In this document: one piece after another, positions 1 to 9,847 of the stretch
Layout: every line of letters begins with the position of its first letter
How positions within the stretch are numbered: position 1 is the stretch's first letter
Assembly (NCBI RefSeq): GCF_030323145.1
Contig: NZ_CP100470.1
Location: 4,009,001-4,073,000 of the forward strand
Origin: Mesorhizobium sp. C432A
GTDB lineage: Bacteria; Pseudomonadota; Alphaproteobacteria; Rhizobiales; Rhizobiaceae
DNA length: 64,000 nt
Direction: 5' to 3'
Translations under genes and position numbers: made by a program
Notes under the pieces: model-generated
Told to the model about the DNA's origin: nothing
Seen by the model: the letters and a program-made list of their open reading frames with translations, nothing else
Database searches by the model: none

Positions 1-139
1 CGACCCGCTGTGGGAAGTCTGGGGCACCTACGAGCACCATCTGGTTCGCTCCGGGACCGGCTGGAAAGTCGACGGCTTCGGTTTCCGCGCCACGCATGAG
101 CGCGGCAATCCCTGGGTCAAGATGACGCCTGGCCAGTGA
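1..139 (+). CDS. NTF2-like/SnoaL-like protein, C-terminal fragment
   Basis: The frame is open from the left edge and ends at TGA 137-139, leaving about 45 C-terminal residues. The visible part (EVWGTYEHHLVRSGTGWKV, then a short basic tail) resembles the last beta strands of SnoaL-like NTF2-fold proteins, where a Trp-Lys-Val-aspartate strand follows a histidine-rich strand. The gene ends 34 bases before the aldo/keto reductase, so the two may be co-transcribed. Function cannot be judged from the fragment. Confidence 0.5.
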   Translation, partial: DPLWEVWGTYEHHLVRSGTGWKVDGFGFRATHERGNPWVKMTPGQ

Positions 140-173
140 GCCGGCGTCAAGAAATCAGGATAGGAAAAACACC

Positions 174-1283
174 ATGACCATGAGCTATTACACACTGGGC
201 AACAGCGGCCTGCGCGTCAGCCGGCTGGCACTGGGCACCATGACCTTTGGCACCGAATGGGGCTGGGGCGCGGACAGGGAAACCGCGCGCGCCATGGCCG
301 ACGCCTATGTCGAGGCCGGCGGCAATTTCTTCGACACCGCCGACCTCTACACCGGCGGCACAGCCGAAACCTGGCTCGGCGAATTCATCGCCGAGCGAGG
401 CTTGCGCGACAGAGCGGTGATCGCCACGAAATTCACCTTCAACGCGGAGCCCGGCAATCCGAACGCCGGTGGCAATGGCCGCAAGAACATCTTGCGCGCC
501 GTGGACGCCTCGCTGAAGCGGTTGGGCACTGACTATATCGACCTCTACCTCCTCCATGTCTGGGACGGGCTGACGCCGGCCGAGGAGGTCATGCGCACGA
601 TGGATGATCTCGTGCGTGCGGGCAAAATTCGCCATGTCGGCCTGTCCGATGTGCCGGCCTGGTATGCTGCCCGCGCGCAGACGATCGCCGAGTGGCGCGG
701 CTACGAGCCGGTGTCGGCCTTGCAGCTTGAATATTCGCTGGCGGAGCGTTCGACCGAAAATGAGTTCGTGCCCTTCGGCACCCGCCATGGCGCAGGAATC
801 ATGGTGTGGAGCCCGCTGGCCAGCGGGCTGCTCAGCGGCAAGTACCGGCCGACGCAGGAAGGCCATGCCGGCCGGCTCGACGGCTTTCGCAACACCACTC
901 ATCCAGGGTTCCAGAAGTTCACCGAGCGCAACTGGGCGATCGTGGCGGAGCTCGAAAAAGTTGCGGCCGAACTCGGACGCAGCATGGCGCAGGTCGCGCT
1001 CAACTGGGTGGCAACGCAACCGGGCATCGCCACCGTGATTCTTGGCGCCACCAAGCTGGCGCAGTTGCAGGACAATCTAGCGGCGTTGGATTTCACTTTA
1101 CCCGCCGAGCTTCGCGCGCGGCTGGATACGGTCAGCAGGACACCGCCGCCATTCCCGTACGCCTATTTCGGTTCCGACATACAAGCCCGGGTTACCGGCG
1201 GCGCCGTGACCGGCGACAAGCCGTTGGGTTATGCGCCGCCGCTGCTGGTCGAGGGCGACGCCGTCAGCATCACCAGCAACTGA
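174..1283 (+). CDS. aldo/keto reductase
   Basis: This 369-residue (beta/alpha)8 oxidoreductase probably reduces carbonyl substrates with NADPH in the cytoplasm; the natural substrate is unknown. The catalytic tetrad is visible: Asp54 and Tyr59 in FFDTADLYTGG, Lys86 in VIATKFTF and His128 in DLYLLHVW. The C-terminal GATKLAQLQDNLAAL stretch is the usual NADP-phosphate binding region. The N-terminus YYTLGNSGLRVSRLALGTM is typical of the YajO/Tas-like branch. ATG 174 is used; a second ATG at 180 is possible. It is followed by a strong hairpin terminator, so it is transcriptionally separate from pyrH. Confidence 0.9.
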   Translation: MTMSYYTLGNSGLRVSRLALGTMTFGTEWGWGADRETARAMADAYVEAGGNFFDTADLYTGGTAETWLGEFIAERGLRDRAVIATKFTFNAEPGNPNAGGNGRKNILRAVDASLKRLGTDYIDLYLLHVWDGLTPAEEVMRTMDDLVRAGKIRHVGLSDVPAWYAARAQTIAEWRGYEPVSALQLEYSLAERSTENEFVPFGTRHGAGIMVWSPLASGLLSGKYRPTQEGHAGRLDGFRNTTHPGFQKFTERNWAIVAELEKVAAELGRSMAQVALNWVATQPGIATVILGATKLAQLQDNLAALDFTLPAELRARLDTVSRTPPPFPYAYFGSDIQARVTGGAVTGDKPLGYAPPLLVEGDAVSITSN

Positions 1284-1315
1284 CGGGCCGCGACGGGAAG
1301 GCGGAATTGGGCGAG

Positions 1316-1343
1316 GGGCGCCGCGTGACATCGCGGCGCCCTT
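1316..1343 (+). terminator. hairpin terminator after the aldo/keto reductase
   Basis: A perfect 10-bp GC stem (1316-1325 with 1332-1341) closes a 6-base loop (TGACAT) and is followed by a short T-containing tail. It lies 33 bases after the aldo/keto reductase stop and about 90 bases before pyrH. Confidence 0.6.
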
Positions 1344-1433
1344 CGTGTATCGGAACTCGGCATCGCGCCAGCGGCGGCGCCCGCGCGAGGGCGGCCTGCC
1401 CAGGCTGCCACACGCAACAATGACGAGGTCCAG

Positions 1434-2156
1434 ATGACGGCAAAGCCCCTCTATCGACGTGTCCTGCTGAAAGCGTCGGGCGAAGCGTTGATGGGCGAGC
1501 AGCATTTCGGCATCGATGTCTCGGTGGTCGACCGAATCGCCGCCGACATCGCCGAAGCCCGCGCACTTGGCATCGAGGTCGGCGTCGTCATTGGCGGCGG
1601 CAATATCTTTCGCGGCGTGGCGGTGGCATCCAAGGGCGGCGACCGCGTTACCGGCGACCACATGGGCATGCTGGCCACCGTCATCAACTCGCTGGCGCTG
1701 CGCACCTCGCTGAACAAGATCGGCGTCGACGCCGTCGTGCTGTCGGCCATAGCCATGCCCGAACTTTGCGAGAGTTTTTCCCAGCGCCAGGCCACCGCCT
1801 ATATGAACCAGGGCAAGGTCGTCATTTTCGCCGGCGGCACCGGCAATCCGTTCTTCACCACCGATTCGGCCGCGGCCTTGCGCGCCGCCGAGATCGGCGC
1901 CGACGCGCTGTTCAAGGGCACCCAGGTCGACGGCGTCTATTCGGCCGATCCCAAGAAGGATCCGAATGCGACCCGCTTCGAGCGCATCAGCCATGCCGAA
2001 GTCATCAACAAGGGCCTTTCGATCATGGATACCGCCGCAATTGCACTTGCGCGCGAAAACAACATCCCGATAATCGTCTATTCGATCCACGAAAAAGGTG
2101 GTTTCGGCGATATTCTGCGGGGCGGCGGCCGTTGCACGATCGTCGCCGACGAATAA
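1434..2156 (+). CDS. pyrH: UMP kinase
   Basis: PyrH phosphorylates UMP to UDP with ATP, the committed kinase step for pyrimidine nucleotides, as a cytoplasmic hexamer. The 240-residue length is standard. The amino-acid-kinase N-terminus (VLLKASGEALMG), the IGGGNIFRG loop and the GGTGNPFFTTDSAA motif are all present. It opens the envelope-biogenesis gene string; frr follows after 100 bases. In many alphaproteobacteria rpsB-tsf lies directly upstream, but here an aldo/keto reductase and a terminator precede it. Confidence 0.97.
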   Translation: MTAKPLYRRVLLKASGEALMGEQHFGIDVSVVDRIAADIAEARALGIEVGVVIGGGNIFRGVAVASKGGDRVTGDHMGMLATVINSLALRTSLNKIGVDAVVLSAIAMPELCESFSQRQATAYMNQGKVVIFAGGTGNPFFTTDSAAALRAAEIGADALFKGTQVDGVYSADPKKDPNATRFERISHAEVINKGLSIMDTAAIALARENNIPIIVYSIHEKGGFGDILRGGGRCTIVADE

Positions 2157-2256
2157 TCCGGAGTATACTCTCCTAAAAAGGGATCAGTTTTCGAAAGAGG
2201 GTCCGGATATAGGCCCTAAGCAGTGAACCCGGATCAAACGGGTCGAGGAGACTAAG

Positions 2257-2811
2257 ATGAGTGGTGAGTTCGACGACCTCAAGCGGCGCATGGATGGCGC
2301 GATCGCCGCCTTCAAGCACGATCTGGCTTCGCTGCGCACCGGCCGTGCCTCCAGCAATCTGCTCGACGCCATCCAGGTCCAGGCCTACGGCACCACCATG
2401 CCCATCAACCAGGTGGCGAACGTGTCGGTGCCGGAGCCGCGCATGATCTCGGTTTCGGTATGGGACAAGTCGATGGTCGGCGCGGTCGACCGTGCCATCA
2501 GAGAATCCAATCTCGGCTTCAATCCGATCGTCGACGGCACCAATCTCAGAATTCCGCTGCCCGAGCTCAACGAGCAGCGCCGCAAGGAACTGGTCAAGAT
2601 TTCGCATGGCTACGCCGAGAACGCCCGCGTTGCGGTGCGCCATGTCCGTCGCGACGGCATGGACTTCTTGAAGAAGGCGGAAAAGGACGGCGACATCAGC
2701 GAGGACGATCAGCGCAAGCGCTCCGATCAGGTCCAGAAGCTGACCGACGAAACGATCAGCACCATCGATCACCTGCTTTCCGATAAGGAAGCTGAAATCA
2801 TGCAGGTTTAG
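2257..2811 (+). CDS. frr: ribosome recycling factor
   Basis: RRF splits post-termination 70S ribosomes together with EF-G. The protein is 184 residues, close to the family norm of 185-186, with the conserved [12 protein letters not shown] helix near the N-terminus, the central [15 protein letters not shown] strand and the C-terminal [16 protein letters not shown] helix. A GAGGAG ribosome-binding site (2245-2250) sits 6 bases before ATG 2257. The 100-base gap after pyrH could hold a promoter, but co-directional organisation with pyrH is conserved. Confidence 0.97.
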   Translation: MSGEFDDLKRRMDGAIAAFKHDLASLRTGRASSNLLDAIQVQAYGTTMPINQVANVSVPEPRMISVSVWDKSMVGAVDRAIRESNLGFNPIVDGTNLRIPLPELNEQRRKELVKISHGYAENARVAVRHVRRDGMDFLKKAEKDGDISEDDQRKRSDQVQKLTDETISTIDHLLSDKEAEIMQV

Positions 2812-2842
2812 GGTCGGCCCGCACCGGCCCGAAAGCGAGACA

Positions 2843-3565
2843 ATGGCAACGCCCGCGCATGTCGCGATCATCATGGATGGAAACGGACGCTGGGCCAAGG
2901 CGCGCGGCATGCCGCGGCTTGCCGGCCATCGCGCCGGCGTCGAAGCGCTGCGCAAGACGGTGCGCGCCGCGCCCGGTCTCGGCATTTCCTTCCTGACCGT
3001 CTACGCCTTTTCGTCGGAAAACTGGTCGCGGCCCAAGGCCGAAGTCAGCGATCTGATGGGGCTTTTGAAACTGTTCATCCGCCGCGATCTGGCCGAACTG
3101 CACCAGAACGGCGTGCGCGTCAGGATCATCGGTGACAGGGCGGGGCTGCAGCCGGACATCAGGGGCCTGCTGGAAGAGGCCGAATCGCTGACTGCGCGCA
3201 ATGAATCGCTGACCTTGGTCATCGCCTTCAACTATGGCGGGCGCGACGAGATCGTGCGCACGTCACGCAAGCTCGCAGCCGCAGTGGCGCGCGGCGAGAT
3301 CGACGCAGAGGCGATCACGGCAGACACTTTTGCCGGCGCCCTCGACACCGCAGGCATTCCCGATCCGGAGCTGGTCATCCGCACCAGTGGCGAGCTTCGG
3401 CTGTCGAACTTCCTTCTGTGGCAGGCAGCCTACAGCGAACTGGTTTTTCTGCCTTGCTACTGGCCTGACTTCAGCCGCGAACACCTGGCCGACGCATTGC
3501 GCGATTTTGCTGGCCGCGAGCGCCGTTTTGGCGGGCTTGCCGCTCAAGATGTCGCTGCCTCGTGA
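2843..3565 (+). CDS. uppS: isoprenyl transferase (undecaprenyl diphosphate synthase)
   Basis: UppS condenses isopentenyl diphosphate onto farnesyl diphosphate to make undecaprenyl diphosphate, the lipid carrier for peptidoglycan and polysaccharide precursors. The 240-residue cis-prenyltransferase shows the catalytic Asp12 in [10 protein letters not shown], the SSENWSRP region, and the C-terminal [18 protein letters not shown] signature. Its stop overlaps the proposed GTG start of cdsA as GTGA, consistent with translational coupling. Confidence 0.96.
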   Translation: MATPAHVAIIMDGNGRWAKARGMPRLAGHRAGVEALRKTVRAAPGLGISFLTVYAFSSENWSRPKAEVSDLMGLLKLFIRRDLAELHQNGVRVRIIGDRAGLQPDIRGLLEEAESLTARNESLTLVIAFNYGGRDEIVRTSRKLAAAVARGEIDAEAITADTFAGALDTAGIPDPELVIRTSGELRLSNFLLWQAAYSELVFLPCYWPDFSREHLADALRDFAGRERRFGGLAAQDVAAS

Positions 3566-4392
3566 TCGGCGGCGGGATGAACAATCTTCAGCTTCGCATC
3601 GTCTCGGCGCTGGTGCTGGCCGCAATAGCGCTTGGCCTGACCTGGTTGGGAGGGCTGTGGTTCCGCCTGCTTTGCGCCGGGATATCGGCGGTCATCTTCT
3701 ATGAATGGGCGCGCATGTCGCGCCCCTTGGCCGGTGCGACCCTCGGCTTCATTCCCGAAGCGCTGCTTCTGGTGTTCGTCGTCGCCCTGGTTGCAGGCGT
3801 GCCGGCATCGTGGCTTCTGTCTCTTGTCCTGGCCATGGTTGTGGTCGCTGCTGTCGGCGCCCGTATGCGTGGAGCGGCGCAATGGGATGCAGCCGGTCTT
3901 GCCTACGCGGCTTTGTCCGGCTTATCGCTGGCGCTGCTGCGCGGCGGCGACCATCCCGGCCTGGTCGCAATCCTGTTTCTGTTCGCCGTGGTCTGGGCGA
4001 CCGACATCTTCGCCTATTTCGCCGGCCGCTCCGTCGGCGGGCCCAAGCTCGCGCCATCGATATCCCCCGGCAAAACGCAGAGCGGCGCACTTGGCGGCGC
4101 TGTCGGCGGCGTGGCCGCCGGCGTGCTTCTGGCTGCCGCCGCCGGGGCCGGCAATCTTGGCGTCCTCGCCTTGGTTGCGCTGGTGCTGTCGATTGTTGCC
4201 CAGGTTGGCGATCTCTTCGAATCCTGGGTCAAGCGCCGCCACGGCCGCAAGGATTCAAGCGCGTTGATACCCGGGCATGGCGGTGTCATGGACAGGGTGG
4301 ACGGGCTTGTCGCGGCGGCTGTTGCCCTATACGTGATCGGCTGGATTTCGGCGGGCGCCGATCATCCGGCGCGGGGACTGTTTCCGGCTTGA
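3562..4392 (+). CDS. cdsA: phosphatidate cytidylyltransferase
   Basis: CdsA makes CDP-diacylglycerol from phosphatidic acid and CTP, feeding all bacterial phospholipids. The protein (276 residues from GTG 3562, 271 from ATG 3577) is an integral membrane protein with about eight hydrophobic segments. The C-terminal family signature is clear: [18 protein letters not shown] followed by [14 protein letters not shown] 3562 overlaps the uppS stop; ATG 3577 gives the more usual MNNLQLRI start, so the start is uncertain. No dxr gene follows, unlike many other Gram-negative bacteria. Confidence 0.94.
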   Translation: MIGGGMNNLQLRIVSALVLAAIALGLTWLGGLWFRLLCAGISAVIFYEWARMSRPLAGATLGFIPEALLLVFVVALVAGVPASWLLSLVLAMVVVAAVGARMRGAAQWDAAGLAYAALSGLSLALLRGGDHPGLVAILFLFAVVWATDIFAYFAGRSVGGPKLAPSISPGKTQSGALGGAVGGVAAGVLLAAAAGAGNLGVLALVALVLSIVAQVGDLFESWVKRRHGRKDSSALIPGHGGVMDRVDGLVAAAVALYVIGWISAGADHPARGLFPA

Positions 4393-4495
4393 GTGATATT
4401 TCACGGCGAAGAAATGGCGCACGCCACGGATTCGCCTGGATTGATGTCACAGTCGCGGCGACACCTTTTGCCGCAGGTGAATTTGAGGGCATGAG

Positions 4496-5638
4496 TTGAA
4501 CGAAATTCTTCACGCGTTTTTCAGCACGGAAGGCTTTGTCCTCGGCACGCTGGTGCCGTTTCTGTTCGTGCTGACCGTGGTCGTCTTCATTCACGAAATG
4601 GGCCATTACCTGGTCGGCCGCTGGTGCGGCATTGGCGTGAAGGCCTTTTCGATCGGCTTCGGCCCCGAACTTCTCGGCTTCAACGACAGCCACGGCACGC
4701 GCTGGAAGCTCTGCGCCATACCGCTCGGCGGTTATGTCAAATTCGTCGGCGACATGAGCGCCACGTCGAGCCAGCCGAGTTCGGAAGATCTGGAAACGCT
4801 GACTGACGCTGAACGCAAGGTCGCCTTCCACACGCAACCCATCTGGAAACGCGCCGCCACGGTGGTGGCCGGACCGCTGTTCAACTTCCTTTTGACCATT
4901 GCCGTCTTTGCCGTGCTGTTTTCCCTCTATGGCCGCCCTGTGTTTGAGCCGATGGTGGCGGCGGTCACCGCCGGCAGTCCAGCCGCAAGGGCCGGCATTT
5001 TGCCAGGCGACCGATTCGTCGCCGTCGACGGCAGCAAGGTTGAGACCTTCGCCGACGTCCAGCGCCTAGTTTCGGGCCGCGGCGGCGACGCCATCACCTT
5101 CACCATGTTGCGCGACGGCAAGGAGGTCACGGTCGTCGCGACGCCGGAGCCGATGGAGCAGCTGGACGCACTGGGCAACAAGGTCAAGGTGGCCGTCATC
5201 GGCGTCGTCAACAACAAGGATGTCGGCCAGCCCAGGCTGATCACCTACAGCCCTGTCGGAGCAGTCGGCGCCGCGGTCGAGGAGACGGGGCACGTCATTC
5301 AGCGCACCGGCCAGTTCCTGCAGCGATTCGTTGTCGGCCGCGAAGACAAATGCCAGCTGGGCGGCCCGATCAAGATCGCCAAGATGTCGGGGCAGGCGGC
5401 AAAGCTGGGCTTCCTATGGCTGGTGCAACTCGTCGCCGGCCTGTCGGTCGGGATCGGAATTCTGAACCTTTTGCCGATTCCCCCCCTCGACGGCGGCCAT
5501 CTCCTGTTCTACGCACTCGAAGCCGTTTTCCGGCGTCCGGTATCGGAGCGGATGATGGAAATGGGATACCGGGCCGGCCTCTTTCTGGTTCTGGGATTTA
5601 TGGGCTTCGTCTTCTGGAACGATCTGTTTGGGTGCTGA
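4496..5638 (+). CDS. rseP: RIP metalloprotease RseP (site-2 protease)
   Basis: This inner-membrane zinc protease cleaves transmembrane segments, classically of anti-sigma factors or leftover signal peptides. It has 380 residues. The zinc motif is HEMGH (His33, Glu34, His37) in the first transmembrane helix, one PDZ domain is evident around residues 150-230 (AGSPAARAGILPGDRFVAVDG), and the C-terminal NLLPIPPLDGGH supplies the third ligand. The only in-frame start near the N-terminus is TTG 4496; the ATG at 4491 is out of frame and stops at once. It sits between cdsA and bamA in the conserved order. Confidence 0.94.
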   Translation: MNEILHAFFSTEGFVLGTLVPFLFVLTVVVFIHEMGHYLVGRWCGIGVKAFSIGFGPELLGFNDSHGTRWKLCAIPLGGYVKFVGDMSATSSQPSSEDLETLTDAERKVAFHTQPIWKRAATVVAGPLFNFLLTIAVFAVLFSLYGRPVFEPMVAAVTAGSPAARAGILPGDRFVAVDGSKVETFADVQRLVSGRGGDAITFTMLRDGKEVTVVATPEPMEQLDALGNKVKVAVIGVVNNKDVGQPRLITYSPVGAVGAAVEETGHVIQRTGQFLQRFVVGREDKCQLGGPIKIAKMSGQAAKLGFLWLVQLVAGLSVGIGILNLLPIPPLDGGHLLFYALEAVFRRPVSERMMEMGYRAGLFLVLGFMGFVFWNDLFGC

Positions 5639-5855
5639 AATCATGAAGAAATTTGGCTTCAGCACCGGCAATGTTGAGACGCCGTTTACCATGCACGGGG
5701 GTATGCGTGACGCGAAAGCCACGCATCAGGGTTAAGTAATTACAAATTAACCAGAAGCCTTGCGTGTAGGGAAAATCCGGTTAATACGGTAGGAGAAATT
5801 ACCGCACGTCCGGTTTTCTCGCCGTGGGGACTTCGAGAAAAGGTACAAAAGCCCG

Positions 5856-8249
5856 ATGAAGGCAGCATCCAAATTTTTGAGCGCCGCGTCCGCGGTGGCT
5901 ATGTCCGCCGCTCTGGTTGTACCAGGTGCGCTCGCCGTGCAGTTCGTTGCCACATCTGCGGCGCAGGCAGCCGTTGTCTCGAGAGTCGAGGTCAGCGGCA
6001 ACCAGCGTGTCGACGCCGACACCATCCGCAACTACATCACGATCAAGCCGGGCAAGGCGTTTTCCAGCGCCGATATCGACGATGCGGTCAAGGCGCTGTT
6101 CGGCACCGGGCTGTTCTCGGACGTGCAGATCAATCAGGTCGGTTCGACGCTGGTAGTCAAGGTTGCCGAATACCAGGTCGTCAACCAGGTTCTGTTCCAG
6201 GGCAACAAGAAGCTCAAGGACAACGCGCTGGCAGTCGCCGTGCAGTTGAAGCCGCGCGGGACGTTCTCGCAGGCAACGCTGGACTCCGATGTCGAGGCGG
6301 TAAAGGCTGCCTACAGGCGAATTGGCCGGGATGACGCCGCTGTCACGACCCAGATCATGGATCTCGGCGACAACCGCGTGAACGTGGTCTTCAACATCAA
6401 CGAAGGCGGCCGCACCAAGATCGCCGCTGTCAATTTCGTCGGCAACAGCGCCTATTCGAGCCGCCGCCTGTCCGACGTCATCGCAACCAAGCGCTCGAGC
6501 TTCTTGTCCTTCGTGCTGCGTGACGACGTCTATGACGAGGACAAGCTCCGCGCCGACCAGGAATCGCTGCGCCGCTTCTATTACAATCACGGCTATGCCG
6601 ACTTCCAGGTGGTCTCAGCCGTCGGCGAGCTCGACGACACGACCAACCAGTACACCGTTACCATCACCGTCCAGGAAGGCGACCGCTATACGTTCGGCGA
6701 CGTCAGCGTCGAGAGCACCATTCCCGAAGTCGACTCGAAGGCGCTGGAATCGGTGGTTCAGACCCACAAGGGCGACGTCTACAACGCCAAGAATGTCGAG
6801 GATACCATCATCGCGCTGACCGAAAAGGTCGCGGGTTCGGGCTATGCCTTCGCCCAGGTGACGCCGCGCGGCGATCGCAACTTCGAGAACCACACCATTT
6901 CGGTCGTCTATACGATCGACCAGGGCACCAAGGCCTATATCGAGCGCATCGAAATCCGCGGCAACGACCGCACACGCGACTATGTCATTCGTCGTGAGTT
7001 CGATGTCAGCGAAGGCGACGCCTTCAACCAGGTACTCATCCAGCGCGCGAAGAAGCGGCTGGAAAAGCTAGATTACTTTGAGAAAGTCGACGTTTCGACT
7101 GTCCCGGGTTCTGAGCCAGACCAGGTCGTGCTCGTGGTCGACGTGGTCGAGAAATCGACCGGCGAGTTCTCGGTTGGCGCAGGTTATTCGACAGGTGGCG
7201 ACACTGCCGGTCCGTCCGTCGAAGGTTCGGTCGCGGAGCGCAACTTCCTCGGTCGCGGCCAGTACATCAAGGTTTCGGCGGGTGGCCGCAAGAATTCGCG
7301 GGACTACAGCCTGTCCTTCACCGAACCCTATTTCCTGGGGCGCCGTATCGCCGCCGGCTTCGATATCTTCCAGCAGACCCGCAACTACGACCACTATGAC
7401 AGCGAGACGCTGGGTGCGACGGTGCGCTTCGGCCTGCCGATCACCGACAACATCTCGACGCAGTTGGCGTACAATATCGCCCAGGAGAAGTACAAGCTCG
7501 ACGACGGTTGCGATAACAATCCTGCCATCCCGGGCAACGCCCCTGGCGACGGGATTCCCGACGCGGACTGCAACGTATCTGCGGCAATCGTCCAGGGAAT
7601 TGATGAAAGCCCTTGGATCAAGTCGTCGGTCAGCCTTGGGCTGGTCTACAACACCATCGACGACATGAAGAGCCCGCATGAAGGCATCTACGCCACCACG
7701 ACCATGGAAGTGGCCGGCCTTGGTGGCGATGCCAAATTCGTCAAGGTTACCGGTCGTGGCACTGTCTACCAGACGTTGTCCGAACAGCTGGATCTGGTCG
7801 GCCTGATCTCAGGTGGTGCTGGCCATATTGCGGGCTATGGCGATAACGGCCTGCGTATCTTCGATCAGTTCCAGAGCAGCGACCGCATGATCCGCGGCTT
7901 CGAGTATGGCGGTATCGGCCCCGCGGATATTGCAACGGGTGACCACCTCGGCGGCACCACTTATTTCAATGCGTCGGCCGAAGCTCAATTCCCGATACCG
8001 GTCATTCCGGAAAGCTTTGGTGTCCGCGGCGCTGTGTTTGCTGATGCCGCCACACTGTACGGCAGCAAGATAAATGTCGCCGGGGTTACTCAAGCTTCAA
8101 CTGATCTAGAGCTGCGCGCGTCGGTTGGTGTCGGCTTGCTGTGGTCATCGCCTTTTGGCCCGATCCGCATCGACTACGCGATGCCCGTCAAGAAGGAAAA
8201 GACCGACGACGTGCAGGAATTCAACTTCGGCATGTCGAGCCGCTTCTGA
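5856..8249 (+). CDS. bamA: outer membrane protein assembly factor BamA
   Basis: BamA is the Omp85 core of the beta-barrel assembly machine in the outer membrane. The 797-residue precursor has a Sec signal peptide ending near AAQA (about residue 38), a run of POTRA repeats to roughly residue 430, and a C-terminal beta-barrel ending in Phe (SSRF). The conserved IRGF motif of loop 6 is present (DRMIRGFEYGG). It is preceded by 217 bases without a gene, probably containing its own promoter. Confidence 0.96.
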   Translation: MKAASKFLSAASAVAMSAALVVPGALAVQFVATSAAQAAVVSRVEVSGNQRVDADTIRNYITIKPGKAFSSADIDDAVKALFGTGLFSDVQINQVGSTLVVKVAEYQVVNQVLFQGNKKLKDNALAVAVQLKPRGTFSQATLDSDVEAVKAAYRRIGRDDAAVTTQIMDLGDNRVNVVFNINEGGRTKIAAVNFVGNSAYSSRRLSDVIATKRSSFLSFVLRDDVYDEDKLRADQESLRRFYYNHGYADFQVVSAVGELDDTTNQYTVTITVQEGDRYTFGDVSVESTIPEVDSKALESVVQTHKGDVYNAKNVEDTIIALTEKVAGSGYAFAQVTPRGDRNFENHTISVVYTIDQGTKAYIERIEIRGNDRTRDYVIRREFDVSEGDAFNQVLIQRAKKRLEKLDYFEKVDVSTVPGSEPDQVVLVVDVVEKSTGEFSVGAGYSTGGDTAGPSVEGSVAERNFLGRGQYIKVSAGGRKNSRDYSLSFTEPYFLGRRIAAGFDIFQQTRNYDHYDSETLGATVRFGLPITDNISTQLAYNIAQEKYKLDDGCDNNPAIPGNAPGDGIPDADCNVSAAIVQGIDESPWIKSSVSLGLVYNTIDDMKSPHEGIYATTTMEVAGLGGDAKFVKVTGRGTVYQTLSEQLDLVGLISGGAGHIAGYGDNGLRIFDQFQSSDRMIRGFEYGGIGPADIATGDHLGGTTYFNASAEAQFPIPVIPESFGVRGAVFADAATLYGSKINVAGVTQASTDLELRASVGVGLLWSSPFGPIRIDYAMPVKKEKTDDVQEFNFGMSSRF

Positions 8250-8265
8250 TCTTGCGGTAACGATG

Positions 8266-8290
8266 CTTCCGGGCCGTTGGGGTCCGGAAG
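8266..8290 (+). terminator. stem-loop after bamA
   Basis: CTTCCGG (8266-8272) and CCGGAAG (8284-8290) form a perfect 7-bp stem 17 bases after the bamA stop and 37 bases before lpxD. No T-run follows, so it may be an attenuating or processing hairpin rather than a full terminator. Confidence 0.35.
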
Positions 8291-8326
8291 AGAATTGATC
8301 CGACCTAGCTGGATATTGCTTCTGGA

Positions 8327-9838
8327 ATGACCGATCCGGTGTTCTTCGCGCCATCACGCCGGTATACGGCCGGCGAAGTCGCGAATCTGACCGGCGCATC
8401 GCTTGTCGATTCCGATCTTGCCCACATATCGATCGATGCGTTGGCGCCAGCCAACGAAGGCGGCGAGGGTGCGCTCGTCTTCGTCGACGGCAAGCGCAAT
8501 TTCGCGCTGATGCAGTCGCTGAAGGCGGCGGCCGTGTTTTGTCCCGCCGAGTTCGCCGGCAAGGCGCCGGCCGGCATTGCGGTTCTGGTGCATCCGCGCC
8601 CGCAGCAGGCCTTCGCCATGATCGGCCGGCTGCTGTTCCCGATGGCGGCTACGCCGGGACCGATGACCAGCGAAACCGGGGTCTCGCCGCAAGCTCATGT
8701 CGATACCACGGCGCATATCGAGGCAGGCGCGATCATCGAGGCCGGAGCCGTCGTCGGCCCGCGTGCTTCCATCGGCAGCGGAACGGTCATTGCCCCCCAC
8801 GCCGTTATCGGTCCGTCATGCCAGATCGGCCGCGACGGCTATATCGGACCAGGTGTCAGCGTCCAGTACGCGCTGATCGGCAACCGCGTCATCATTCATG
8901 GCGGCGCCAGGATAGGCCAGGACGGCTTCGGCTTTGTCGGCGGCGCCAAAGGGCCCGAGCGTGTGCCGCAGGTCGGCCGCGTCATCATTCAGGACGATGT
9001 CGAAATCGGCTCGAACACGACCGTCGATCGCGGCGCCATGTCGGATACGGTCATCGGTCAGGGCACCAAGATCGACAATCTGGTGCAGATCGCCCATAAC
9101 GTTCGCATCGGCCGCAATTGCATTATTGCCGGGCTCTCTGGTATTTCCGGCTCCGTCACCGTCGGCGACGGTGTCACCATGGGCGGCGGCGTTGGCCTTG
9201 CCGATCATTTGACCATAGGATCAGGGGCCAAGCTTGCTGCAAGGAGCGGGTTCATGAGCAACGTGCCGGCGGGCGAGATCTGGGGAGGCTATCCGGCGCA
9301 GCCGATGGCGGAAGCCATGCGCGAGATCGCCATGCTGAGGAAGCTCGCCAGGACGCGCAAGCAGGGCGAGGGGGAAGTAGCTGAGATGGTGCCGGCGACG
9401 CTCGAAGCGGTCGATATATTGGGGTTGATGAAGCTTTTGCCGCATCGCTATCCCTTCCTGATGATCGATCGCATCATCGAAATCGACGGCAATGATTCTG
9501 CCATCGGCATCAAGAACGTGACCATCAATGAGCCGCATTTCCAGGGCCATTTCCCGGATCAGCCGGTGATGCCGGGCGTGCTCATCGTCGAGGCTATGGC
9601 GCAGACGGCCGGCGCGATCTGCATCCGTAACCTCAACACGGAAAAGCCGTCGCTGGTCTATTTCCTGACCATCGACAACGCGAAATTCCGCAAACCGGTC
9701 GTCCCGGGCGACCAGTTGAAGATCCACGTCAAGAAAATCAAGATGCGCGGCAACCTGCTCAAATTCGCCTGCGAGGCCATGGTGGAGGGCACAAAGGCCG
9801 CCGAAGCCGAGATCTCGGCAATGATGGTTACCGGCTGA
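8327..9838 (+). CDS. lpxD-fabZ: LpxD-FabZ single open frame (UDP-3-O-acylglucosamine N-acyltransferase fused to 3-hydroxyacyl-ACP dehydratase)
   Basis: One uninterrupted 503-codon frame covers two enzymes usually encoded separately. Residues 1 to about 345 are LpxD, which adds the N-linked 3-hydroxyacyl chain in lipid A synthesis: an N-terminal uridine-binding domain, hexapeptide left-handed beta-helix repeats and catalytic His257 in NLVQIAHNV. Residues 354-503 are FabZ, the hotdog-fold dehydratase of fatty acid synthesis, with His408 in QGHFPDQ and Glu422 in VLIVEAMAQ. An internal ATG at 9386 is the normal fabZ start. A run of five G (9370-9374) precedes it; losing one G would end LpxD at TAG 9378-9380. 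It may be a true fusion, a recent indel or a sequencing error. Confidence 0.9.
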   Translation: MTDPVFFAPSRRYTAGEVANLTGASLVDSDLAHISIDALAPANEGGEGALVFVDGKRNFALMQSLKAAAVFCPAEFAGKAPAGIAVLVHPRPQQAFAMIGRLLFPMAATPGPMTSETGVSPQAHVDTTAHIEAGAIIEAGAVVGPRASIGSGTVIAPHAVIGPSCQIGRDGYIGPGVSVQYALIGNRVIIHGGARIGQDGFGFVGGAKGPERVPQVGRVIIQDDVEIGSNTTVDRGAMSDTVIGQGTKIDNLVQIAHNVRIGRNCIIAGLSGISGSVTVGDGVTMGGGVGLADHLTIGSGAKLAARSGFMSNVPAGEIWGGYPAQPMAEAMREIAMLRKLARTRKQGEGEVAEMVPATLEAVDILGLMKLLPHRYPFLMIDRIIEIDGNDSAIGIKNVTINEPHFQGHFPDQPVMPGVLIVEAMAQTAGAICIRNLNTEKPSLVYFLTIDNAKFRKPVVPGDQLKIHVKKIKMRGNLLKFACEAMVEGTKAAEAEISAMMVTG

Positions 9839-9847
9839 CGGTTCGAA

